The notes beneath the pieces were generated by a model, which had not been told where the DNA came from, made no database searches, and worked only from the letters and a program-made list of their open reading frames with translations. Shown here piece after piece: positions 1 to 6,031 of a DNA stretch of 8,776 bases. The translations under genes and the position numbers were made by a program. Position 1 is the stretch's first letter, and every line of letters begins with the position of its first letter. The stretch is from an uncultured Pseudomonadota bacterium (lineage in GTDB: Bacteria; Pseudomonadota; Gammaproteobacteria; Burkholderiales; Burkholderiaceae): NCBI GenBank assembly GCA_946480245.1, contig CAMLIZ010000182.1, positions 1 through 8,776 of the forward strand. Direction: 5' to 3'.

Positions 1-1478
1 TCGGCATCTGGGCGCACTGGAGCGCGCAGTGCGTGCCCGAGATGGGCGACTGGTACGCGCGCAACATGTACCGGCAGGGCAACTGGCAGTACGAGCACCA
101 CCTGAAGACCTACGGCCACCCCACGCAGGTGGGCTTCATGGAGATGCAGAACCGCTGGAAGACCGACGCCTGGGAGCCCGAGGCGCTGATGGACCTGTAC
201 GCCAAGGCCGGCGCCAAGTACTTCGTTGCGCTGGCCAACCACCACGACAACTTCGACGCCTACGACTCCAAGTACCACGCCTGGAACTCCGTCCGCGTGG
301 GCCCCAGGCGCGACATCGTCGGCACCTGGGCCAAGGTGGCGCGCGCCAAGGGCCTGCGCTTCGGCGTGAGCAACCATTCGGCGCACGCCTGGCACTGGCT
401 GCAGACGGCCTACGGCTACGACCCCGAGGGCCCGCGGGCCGGCCAGCGCTATGACGCCTACCGGCTCACCAAAGCCGACGGCCGGGGCACCTGGTGGGAG
501 GGCCTGGACCCGCAGGAGCTCTACACCGGGCGCAACATCGTGATGCCCGACGGCATCACGACGATCCGCACCGCCAACGAGTGGCACGACACCAACACCG
601 GCTACTGGGACGAAAAGCCGCCCGCGGCCAACCCGGCCTTCGTGCGCCAATGGTTCCTGCGCGCGCGCGACCTGGTGGACAGCTACAAGCCCGACCTGGT
701 GTACTTCGACGACACCGGCCTGCCGCTCGGCCAGGCCGGCCTGGACATCACCGCCCACTACTACAACGCCAGCATGGGCTGGCACGGTGGCAAGCTGGAC
801 GTGGTGGTCAACGGCAAGCAGCTGCCGCCGGAGCGCCGCGCCGGGCTGGTGGAGGACGTGGAGCGCGGCCAGCGCGACGACATCCAGCCGTTGCCCTGGC
901 AAACCTGCACCTGCATCGGCGACTGGCACTACAACCGCGGCATCTTCGACAACCACGCCTACAAGACGGCCGCCAGCGTGGTGCACCGCCTGGCGGACAT
1001 CGTGTCGAAGAACGGCAACCTGCTGCTGTCGATCCCGGTGCGCGGCAACGGCAGCATCGACGCCGACGAACGCAAGTTCCTCGACACCATGGCCGCCTGG
1101 ATGGGCCGCAACGGCGAGGCCATCCACGGCACACGCCCGTGGCGCAGCTTCGGCGAGGGGCCCACGCGCGTGTCCGGCGGCATGTTCAGCGAAGACAAGG
1201 CGCAGTCCTTCACTGCCGAGGACATTCGCTTCACCACGAAAGGCGGCGCACTCTATGCCTTCGGACTCGGCTGGCCGGGCAGCGGCGTGCTGCGCATCGC
1301 TGCGCTGGGCGAGGACTCGGCACTGGCACCGGGCGCCATCGAGCGCGTGGAGGCCGTGGGCTCGGCCGACAGCCTGCCGTTCAAGCGCAGCCGCAAGGGC
1401 CTGGAGGTGCGGCTGCCGGACGGCCTGGCCAACCCGATCGCGGTGGTCTTGAAGATCCGCGGCCCAGGCCTGGTGTGA
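1..1478 (+). CDS. GH29 alpha-L-fucosidase, 5' end missing
   Basis: This enzyme should remove terminal alpha-L-fucose with retention, probably from fucosylated xyloglucan or another plant glycan. The gene enters from the left edge; its reading frame begins at base 3 and is already inside the catalytic barrel, so the true start and any signal peptide lie upstream. The GTG at 33 is an internal Val codon. Of 491 visible residues, the first form the family hallmark G-I-W-A-H-W...P-E-M-G-D-W-Y. The substrate-binding pair N-H-H-D-N-F is at visible residues 79-84. The likely nucleophile is the first Asp of Y-F-D-D, visible residue 236 (bases 708-710). The acid/base is probably one of two Glu in V-E-D-V-E-R-G (residues 284 and 287), followed by P-W-Q-T-C-T-C-I-G-D-W-H-Y. 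The N-G-N-L-L-L-S-I-P strand and a C-terminal beta-sandwich follow. The stop is 57 bp before the halogenase gene, so co-transcription is likely. The family is firm; the exact linkage cleaved is not. Confidence 0.93.
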   Translation, partial: GIWAHWSAQCVPEMGDWYARNMYRQGNWQYEHHLKTYGHPTQVGFMEMQNRWKTDAWEPEALMDLYAKAGAKYFVALANHHDNFDAYDSKYHAWNSVRVGPRRDIVGTWAKVARAKGLRFGVSNHSAHAWHWLQTAYGYDPEGPRAGQRYDAYRLTKADGRGTWWEGLDPQELYTGRNIVMPDGITTIRTANEWHDTNTGYWDEKPPAANPAFVRQWFLRARDLVDSYKPDLVYFDDTGLPLGQAGLDITAHYYNASMGWHGGKLDVVVNGKQLPPERRAGLVEDVERGQRDDIQPLPWQTCTCIGDWHYNRGIFDNHAYKTAASVVHRLADIVSKNGNLLLSIPVRGNGSIDADERKFLDTMAAWMGRNGEAIHGTRPWRSFGEGPTRVSGGMFSEDKAQSFTAEDIRFTTKGGALYAFGLGWPGSGVLRIAALGEDSALAPGAIERVEAVGSADSLPFKRSRKGLEVRLPDGLANPIAVVLKIRGPGLV

Positions 1479-1523
1479 GCAGCGGCGCCGCCGCCGTGGT
1501 CCTGGAGCCGGTACCCTGACACC

Positions 1524-1529
1524 GAGGAG
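1524..1529 (+). promoter_or_regulatory. Shine-Dalgarno of the halogenase gene
   Basis: GAGGAG lies 6 bases before the ATG at 1536. It fixes that start, which also places the FAD-binding beta strand directly at the N-terminus as expected for this family. Confidence 0.75.
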
Positions 1530-1535
1530 AGCGCC

Positions 1536-3041
1536 ATGACCCTGCCCATCGCACGCATCGTCATCGTCGGCGGCGGCACCGCCGGCTGGATGGCCGCCAC
1601 CGCCATCGCCACCGGGCTGCGCGGCCGCAGCACCGTGGAGGTGGTGGAGTCGGAGGAGATCGGCATCGTGGGCGTGGGCGAGGCCACCTTCCCTTCCATC
1701 CGCGCCTACAACAAGCACGTGGGCATCGACGAGGCCGAGTTCCTGCGCGCCACCAACGGCACCTACAAGCTCGGCATCGAATTCCGCGACTGGCGTGTGC
1801 AGGGCGAGCGCTACTTCCACACCTTCGGTGACTTCGGGCAGCTGGTGGGGCCCGATGCGTTGTGGGGCCAGTACCAGCGCCTGGCCGACCCCGCTGCCGG
1901 CGCCTTCGGCGAGCAGTGCCTGCCCACCGTGATGGCGATGCAGGGCCGCTTCGTGGTGCCCGACGAGAAGGACGGCGCCCCTTACCAGTACGCCTACCAC
2001 TTCGATGCGGCCCTCTACGCCGCCTTCCTGCGCAAGCTGGCGCTCTCGCGCGGTGCGCGCCGCACCGAAGGCCGCATCGTCGAGGTGGCGCGGCGCGCCG
2101 ACGGCGGCGTGCAGAGCGTGAAGCTCGCCGACGGGCACGAGATCACCGCCGACCTCTTCGTTGATTGCTCCGGCTTCGGCTCGCTGCTGCTGGGCAGGAC
2201 GCTGGGCGAGCCCTTCGTCGACTTCAGCCACTGGCTGCCGGTGGATGGCGCGTGGGCCTGCCCCAGCGAACGCACCGGCCCGGAGCTGACGCCCTATACG
2301 CGCTCTACCGCGCTGGAAGGCGGCTGGGCCTGGCGCATTCCGCTGCAAAACCGCACCGGGCACGGCCATGTTTTCAGCAGCCGCTACATCGACCCCGAGC
2401 GCGCACGCGAGCAACTGCTGCAGCAGTTGGACGGCAAGCCCTTGGCCGAGCCGCGCCTGCTGCGCTTTTGCACCGGCCATCGGGAGCGCGCCTGGGTGCA
2501 CAACGTGGTGGGGCTCGGGCTCGCCGCGGGCTTCCTGGAGCCGCTGGAATCGACCAGCATCTTCCTGATCCAAAGCGGCCTGAGCCGGCTGATGGTGCAG
2601 CTCACCTCCGGGCAACCATGGGCCGACGACGCAGCGGCCAGCTTCAACGACAGCGGGGCGCGCCAGTTCCGCCGCATCCGCGACTTCATCCTGCTGCACT
2701 ACTGCCTCACCGCGCGACGCGACAGCGCGCTGTGGCGCGACATGGCCGCGATGGAGCTGCCCGAGACGCTGGCTTTCAAGATCGAGGCGTGGCGCCGCTT
2801 CGGCGTGCTGCACTTGCAGCAGGACGAAGGCTTCGACGAGACCAGCTGGCTGGCCATTCACACCGGCATGGGCCACTGGCCCGAACACACCGACCCGGTG
2901 TTCGAGGAGCTGCCGCGCGACGCTGCGGCGCGCGCCCTGGCGAGGCGGCGCAGCGCGATCGCAAACAGCGTGTCACGCCTGCCCACGCACGACGCGTTCC
3001 TGGCGCATGTGCTGCAGGGCCCGGCAGGCAGGACAGCCTGA
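1536..3041 (+). CDS. FAD-dependent tryptophan-halogenase family protein
   Basis: This 501-residue protein belongs to the flavin-dependent halogenase family (PrnA/RebH type), whose members use FADH2, O2 and a halide to make hypohalous acid that reacts with an active-site Lys and then an aromatic substrate. The dinucleotide motif G-G-G-T-A-G is at residues 12-17. The catalytic Lys is K78 in T-Y-K-L-G-I-E-F, matching PrnA K79. The G-W-A-W-R-I-P motif, thought to block monooxygenase activity, is at 263-269. E338 in L-E-P-L-E-S-T matches the PrnA active-site Glu346. The length fits the family. There is no signal peptide, so it should be cytoplasmic. It sits 57 bp after the fucosidase and 84 bp before the arabinofuranosidase, which suggests one transcript. 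No flavin reductase partner is visible. Homologues of this type are known beside TonB-dependent receptors in glycan-using proteobacteria, and some tested relatives halogenate indole. The natural substrate here is unknown. Confidence 0.92.
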   Translation: MTLPIARIVIVGGGTAGWMAATAIATGLRGRSTVEVVESEEIGIVGVGEATFPSIRAYNKHVGIDEAEFLRATNGTYKLGIEFRDWRVQGERYFHTFGDFGQLVGPDALWGQYQRLADPAAGAFGEQCLPTVMAMQGRFVVPDEKDGAPYQYAYHFDAALYAAFLRKLALSRGARRTEGRIVEVARRADGGVQSVKLADGHEITADLFVDCSGFGSLLLGRTLGEPFVDFSHWLPVDGAWACPSERTGPELTPYTRSTALEGGWAWRIPLQNRTGHGHVFSSRYIDPERAREQLLQQLDGKPLAEPRLLRFCTGHRERAWVHNVVGLGLAAGFLEPLESTSIFLIQSGLSRLMVQLTSGQPWADDAAASFNDSGARQFRRIRDFILLHYCLTARRDSALWRDMAAMELPETLAFKIEAWRRFGVLHLQQDEGFDETSWLAIHTGMGHWPEHTDPVFEELPRDAAARALARRRSAIANSVSRLPTHDAFLAHVLQGPAGRTA

Positions 3042-3111
3042 GGCACCGCCGGTTGCAAGTGGCGGAGGCGGCGGCCCTGCTGCCGGAGCCGCACCGCACA
3101 CAACGAAACCG

Positions 3112-3117
3112 AAGGAG
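3112..3117 (+). promoter_or_regulatory. Shine-Dalgarno of the GH51 gene
   Basis: AAGGAG lies 8 bases before the ATG at 3126. It is the best ribosome binding site in the window and supports the start that gives a complete signal peptide. Confidence 0.8.
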
Positions 3118-3125
3118 TCGAGAAG

Positions 3126-4661
3126 ATGAAGATCAAGCAACTCTTGTCCACCCTCACCTTGGCCTTGTCCGCTGGCGCGGTGACACACGCGATGGCGGCC
3201 GAGCCGGCCCAGGTGCGCCTGACCGTCACGCAGGAGGCCGCCGGCCCGCGCATCGAGCCCGAGCTGTACGGCCAGTTTGCCGAGCACCTGGGCACGGGCA
3301 TCTACGGCGGCCTGTGGGTCGGCCCGCAATCGAAGATCCCCAACACCCGCGGCTGGCGCAACGACGTCGTGCAGGCGCTGCGCCAGCTCGAGGTGCCCGT
3401 CGTGCGCTGGCCCGGCGGCTGCTTTGCCGACGACTACGACTGGCGTGACGGCATCGGCGATCCCGCCAAGCGGCCTGCCCGGCTGAACAAGATCTGGGGC
3501 AACGTGATCGAGACCAACCGGGTCGGCACGCACGAGTTCATGGACCTCGTGGACCAACTGGGCGCCGAGGCCTACCTTGCCGGCAACATGGGCTCGCTGC
3601 CGCCGCGCGCGATGAGCCAGTGGCTGGAGTACATGACCAGCGACAGCAAGTCGGCCCTGGCCGAAGAGCGCCGCCGCAACGGCCGCGACAAGCCGTGGAA
3701 GGTCAAGTTCTTCGGCATCGGCAACGAGAGCTGGGGCTGCGGCGGCAGCATGCGGCCGGAGTACCAGGCCGACCTGCACAACCGTTACGAGACCTTCCTG
3801 CATGCGCCGGTGGTGCGCGTGGCCTCCGGCGACGGCCAGGGCAACGACCACCTGGTCGAGGTGCTGATGGAGCGCTCCGGCTCGCACATGGATGCGCTGA
3901 CGCTGCACTACTACACCATGCCGGGCGACTGGAGCCAGCATGGCAGTGCCACCGGCTTCGACGCGCAGGCCTGGGCCAAGACGCTGAAGAGCGCGATGGG
4001 CATCGAGGCGCGCATCGCCGCCGTCAGCCAGCTGATGGACAAGCACGATCCCACGAAGCGCATCGCGCTGTACGTGGACGAGTGGGGCACCTGGTACGAC
4101 CCCGAACCCGGCAGCAACCCGGCCTTCTTGCAGCAGCAGAACTCGCTGCGCGACGCGCTGGTGGCGGCACTGTCGTTCAATGCGTTCCAGCGCCACACCG
4201 AGCGCGTGAAGATGGCCAACATCGCGCAGATGGTCAACGTGCTGCAGGCCCTGGCGCTCACCGACGGCCCGCGCATGCTGCTCACGCCCACGTACCACGC
4301 ATTCGACCTGTACAAGCCGTTCCGCGGCGCCACGCCGCTGAAGATCGAGCTGCAGGCGCCGCGCTGGCATCAAGGCGATGTGGAGCTGCCGGCGGTGGAC
4401 GCGTCGGTGGCACGCGCGGCCGACGGCAGCACGGTGCTCGCGCTCGTCAACCTCGATCCGATGCGGCACGCGCATGTGCAGACCAACCTGGCCGGCGCCG
4501 TGCAAGGCCGGGTTCTGACGGCCGGCGCGATGGATGCGCACAACACCTTCGCGCATCCGAACGCGCTGGTGCCGGCGCCGTACAACGCGGGCGTGAGCGG
4601 CGAGCCGCTCGCGCTGGACCTGCCGCCGAAGTCGGTGGTCGTCGTCACCCTGCGGAAGTGA
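3126..4661 (+). CDS. Secreted GH51 alpha-L-arabinofuranosidase
   Basis: This 511-residue enzyme should release terminal alpha-L-arabinofuranose from arabinoxyloglucan, arabinan or arabinoxylan fragments by a retaining mechanism. Residues 1-24 look like a Sec signal peptide (M-K-I-K, a hydrophobic core, then A-M-A before A-E-P), so export to the periplasm is predicted; many GH51 enzymes are intracellular, so this is notable. The N-terminal motif E-L-Y-G-Q-F-A-E-H-L-G begins about residue 45, followed by V-V-R-W-P-G-G-C-F-A-D-D-Y-D-W. The acid/base is E201 in G-I-G-N-E-S-W-G-C-G-G. The nucleophile is E319 in Y-V-D-E-W-G-T-W-Y. L-H-Y-Y and the C-terminal T-P-T-Y-H-A-F-D-L-Y segment are also family-typical, and a beta-sandwich completes the protein to V-V-V-V-T-L-R-K. 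It is probably the last gene of the GH29-halogenase-GH51 unit. Family assignment is strong; substrate is inferred from neighbours. Confidence 0.95.
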   Translation: MKIKQLLSTLTLALSAGAVTHAMAAEPAQVRLTVTQEAAGPRIEPELYGQFAEHLGTGIYGGLWVGPQSKIPNTRGWRNDVVQALRQLEVPVVRWPGGCFADDYDWRDGIGDPAKRPARLNKIWGNVIETNRVGTHEFMDLVDQLGAEAYLAGNMGSLPPRAMSQWLEYMTSDSKSALAEERRRNGRDKPWKVKFFGIGNESWGCGGSMRPEYQADLHNRYETFLHAPVVRVASGDGQGNDHLVEVLMERSGSHMDALTLHYYTMPGDWSQHGSATGFDAQAWAKTLKSAMGIEARIAAVSQLMDKHDPTKRIALYVDEWGTWYDPEPGSNPAFLQQQNSLRDALVAALSFNAFQRHTERVKMANIAQMVNVLQALALTDGPRMLLTPTYHAFDLYKPFRGATPLKIELQAPRWHQGDVELPAVDASVARAADGSTVLALVNLDPMRHAHVQTNLAGAVQGRVLTAGAMDAHNTFAHPNALVPAPYNAGVSGEPLALDLPPKSVVVVTLRK

Positions 4662-4688
4662 TCGCTGCGGGAGGGCCGGTGCTACAGT

Positions 4689-4730
4689 GCGCCGCTGCAC
4701 GCCGCACCGCCTGCAGCGTGCAGCCGGCGC
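4689..4730 (+). terminator. Strong GC hairpin between GH51 and the LacI gene
   Basis: GCGCCG (4689-4694) pairs with CGGCGC (4725-4730), and CTGCACG (4695-4701) pairs with CGTGCAG (4717-4723), giving 13 base pairs with one bulged C at 4724. Three more pairs around one mismatch lead to a 7-base loop at 4706-4712. The hairpin starts 27 bases after the GH51 stop and ends 9 bases before the GTG of the regulator. No T-run follows, so a classical intrinsic terminator is doubtful. It may instead stabilise the upstream transcript's 3' end, attenuate read-through, or limit translation of the regulator. The structure is read directly from the sequence; the role is inferred. Confidence 0.5.
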
Positions 4731-4739
4731 TCACCCTCC

Positions 4740-5858
4740 GTGCCCACCTCGAAGCCGCCCTCCTCTGCGCCCGCACAGGCGAAGAACCGCCGACGCAGCA
4801 ATGCGCCGACGCTGCTCGACGTCGCGCGTGCCGCAGGCGTTTCGGAGATGGCAGCCTCGTCCGCGCTGAACGGCGGGCGCCGCGGCTCGGCGCGCGTGTC
4901 GGCCGAAACGCGTGAGCGCGTGCTGGCCGCAGCGCGGCAACTGGGCTACCGTCCCAACGCCACGGCGCGGGCGCTCGCCAGCCAGCGCACGAACGCGATC
5001 GGCTTCGTCACCAACTTCCTGGGTGAAGAGCCGAACGTCTACTTCCTCGAGGTGTTCAGCGGCGTCATCCAGGGCACCACGAGCGCCGGGCAGACCGCGG
5101 CCGTGTTCACGCTCGGCGACTGGCGCGACGCACCAACCCGCATACCGGCCCTGTGCGACGGCCGCGTCGATGGCCTGATCCTGCTCGGCCCACGACTGCC
5201 GGACGATGGCTGCGCATGGTTGCCGAAGCACACGCCGATGGTGTCGGTGCAGGCCGACCAGCCGCTGAGCGGCGTGGTGAACATCGGATCCGACGACGAG
5301 GCCGGCGCTTTCGAGATGGTGCGCCGGCTGCTCGCGATGGGGCACCGCCGCATCCTGCACGTGGCGGGGCCGCCCGCCTTCACGGGCGTGAACCGCCGCA
5401 TCGAGGGCTACCTGCGCGCCCATGCCGAAGCCGGCGTGAAGCCGGCTGCCGGCCACGTGGTTCCCGCACCGCTCACCGCGGAGGGCGGCCGTGAAGCAAT
5501 GGACGAATGGCTGCGGGGGCACCGCGGTCGCCCACTGCCCGACGCGGTCTTCGGAGGCAACGATGCCATCGCCTTCGGCTGCATCGAGGCCTTGCACGCT
5601 CGCGGCTTGCGCGTGCCCGAGGACATCTCGGTCGTCGGCTACGACTGCACACTGATGGCTCGCTGGCTGCACCTGGCCACCGTACGCCAGCCGCTGCACG
5701 AGATGGGCCGGCACGCTGTCGAGGTGCTGATGCGGCGCATCGACGCGCTGCGGCGGGCCGAGCCCTTCCCCGGCCCGTCCAACATCGTGTTGCCCACCGA
5801 GATCGTCTCCGGCACCACGCTGGCTGCCCCGCGGCACGCGCGACTGACCATCGGCTGA
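4740..5858 (+). CDS. LacI-family transcriptional regulator
   Basis: This 372-residue protein should be a sugar-responsive DNA-binding regulator of the surrounding glycosidase genes. A basic, low-complexity extension of about 22 residues precedes the helix-turn-helix at 24-44 (T-L-L-D-V-A-R-A-A-G-V-S, then E-M-A-A-S-S-A-L-N-G). The hinge helix N-A-T-A-R-A-L is at 73-79. The periplasmic-binding-protein-like effector domain runs from about 85, with G-G-N-D-A-I-A-F-G and V-P-E-D-I-S-V-V-G-Y-D as typical C-subdomain motifs. GTG 4740 is the first usable start after the GH51 stop in the same frame; the next ATG (4848) would cut into the helix-turn-helix. No Shine-Dalgarno is visible before the GTG, because the 9 bases after the hairpin are pyrimidine-rich. 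The recognition helix has Glu, Met and Ser where E. coli LacI has Tyr17, Gln18 and Arg22. The effector is not predictable; a xyloglucan-derived sugar is a reasonable guess. Confidence 0.93.
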   Translation: MPTSKPPSSAPAQAKNRRRSNAPTLLDVARAAGVSEMAASSALNGGRRGSARVSAETRERVLAAARQLGYRPNATARALASQRTNAIGFVTNFLGEEPNVYFLEVFSGVIQGTTSAGQTAAVFTLGDWRDAPTRIPALCDGRVDGLILLGPRLPDDGCAWLPKHTPMVSVQADQPLSGVVNIGSDDEAGAFEMVRRLLAMGHRRILHVAGPPAFTGVNRRIEGYLRAHAEAGVKPAAGHVVPAPLTAEGGREAMDEWLRGHRGRPLPDAVFGGNDAIAFGCIEALHARGLRVPEDISVVGYDCTLMARWLHLATVRQPLHEMGRHAVEVLMRRIDALRRAEPFPGPSNIVLPTEIVSGTTLAAPRHARLTIG

Positions 5859-5865
5859 CTCACGC

Positions 5866-5913
5866 ACACCGACGCACGCCGTGGCCTGCGTCACGAACCG
5901 GCATCGGTGTTTT
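5866..5913 (+). terminator. Possible intrinsic terminator after the LacI gene
   Basis: ACACCGA (5866-5872) can pair with TCGGTGT (5904-5910), which runs straight into TTTT and then CCTT. A competing inner stem, GACGCA (5871-5876) with TGCGTC (5887-5892), and a small ACCG/CGGT hairpin (5897-5908) overlap it. The hairpin followed by a T-run, placed just after the stop at 5858 and before a new promoter-like region, suggests that transcription of the regulator ends here. The long imperfect loop and short T-run keep confidence low. Confidence 0.4.
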
Positions 5914-5915
5914 CC

Positions 5916-5947
5916 TTGATTAGTTCATCCGACGAACGAACTATCAT
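5916..5947 (+). promoter_or_regulatory. Promoter-like region for the GH74-GH27 unit
   Basis: A locally AT-rich stretch stands out in otherwise very GC-rich DNA. TTGATT (5916-5921) resembles a -35 box and TATCAT (5942-5947) matches five of six bases of a -10 box. Their 20-base spacing is longer than ideal, so another -35 or an activator may be used. If the -10 is right, transcription would begin near 5954, giving a leader of about 78 bases before the GH74 start. Confidence 0.4.
5917..5946. repeat. Inverted repeat inside the GH74 promoter
   Basis: TAGTTC (5921-5926) and GAACTA (5938-5943) form a perfect 6-bp inverted repeat with an 11-base spacer. Outer TGA/TCA bases extend it if one T is bulged. 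Nested within it is GTTCATCCGACGAAC (5923-5937), a 15-bp near-palindrome with six of seven symmetric pairs. The two symmetries overlap, so only one may matter. The site lies between the proposed -35 and -10 boxes, a natural position for a regulator. Confidence 0.4.
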
Positions 5948-5956
5948 CGAATGCGC

Positions 5957-5974
5957 TGATATAGCGATATATCA
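5957..5974. promoter_or_regulatory. Candidate LacI-family operator
   Basis: TGATATAGCGATATATCA is an 18-bp palindrome in which eight of nine base pairs are symmetric: 7-bp arms plus a central CpG at 5965/5966. LacI-family operators are commonly 14-20 bp palindromes with a central CpG where the hinge-helix leucine inserts. The site lies 98 bp after the LacI gene stop, 57 bp before the GH74 start, and just downstream of the proposed -10 box, where a bound repressor would block transcription. That the neighbouring regulator binds here is inference. Confidence 0.5.
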
Positions 5975-6031
5975 ACGCCGGCAGCTGTCGCCCTCCCCCA
6001 AGGCCCCCTGACGCATTCCGCTGAGCCGAAC

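Noticed and set aside
876..911. Gln in W-Q-T-C of the GH29 protein where human FUCA1 has W-E-M-C
   Set aside because: Not taken as loss of function: the acid/base position varies between GH29 groups, Glu residues nearby at V-E-D-V-E-R-G can serve, and the surrounding pattern looks like a regular subfamily form.
1479..1535. Promoter or terminator between GH29 and the halogenase gene
   Set aside because: The 57-bp gap shows only GC-rich sequence and the Shine-Dalgarno; no convincing promoter boxes or stem followed by T-run.
3042..3094. GC-rich short inverted repeats between the halogenase and GH51 genes as a terminator
   Set aside because: Only 5-bp stems in CGG-rich sequence with no T-run; the 84-bp gap otherwise holds just the GH51 ribosome binding site, so read-through is more likely.
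2165..3448. Plus-strand 427-codon frame bridging the halogenase and GH51 genes
   Set aside because: It is out of frame with two well-supported genes, is very rich in Arg, Ala and Pro, and has no domain.
2973..4700. Long minus-strand open frame of 575 codons opposite GH51
   Set aside because: It is an antisense shadow in GC-rich DNA: its product is Arg/Ala/His/Val-rich with no recognisable domain, and the + strand carries a complete GH51 gene with motifs and a ribosome binding site.
4731..5894. Minus-strand open frame of 387 codons opposite the LacI gene
   Set aside because: It mirrors the regulator frame, has low-complexity composition and no family motif, while the + strand shows an intact LacI protein.
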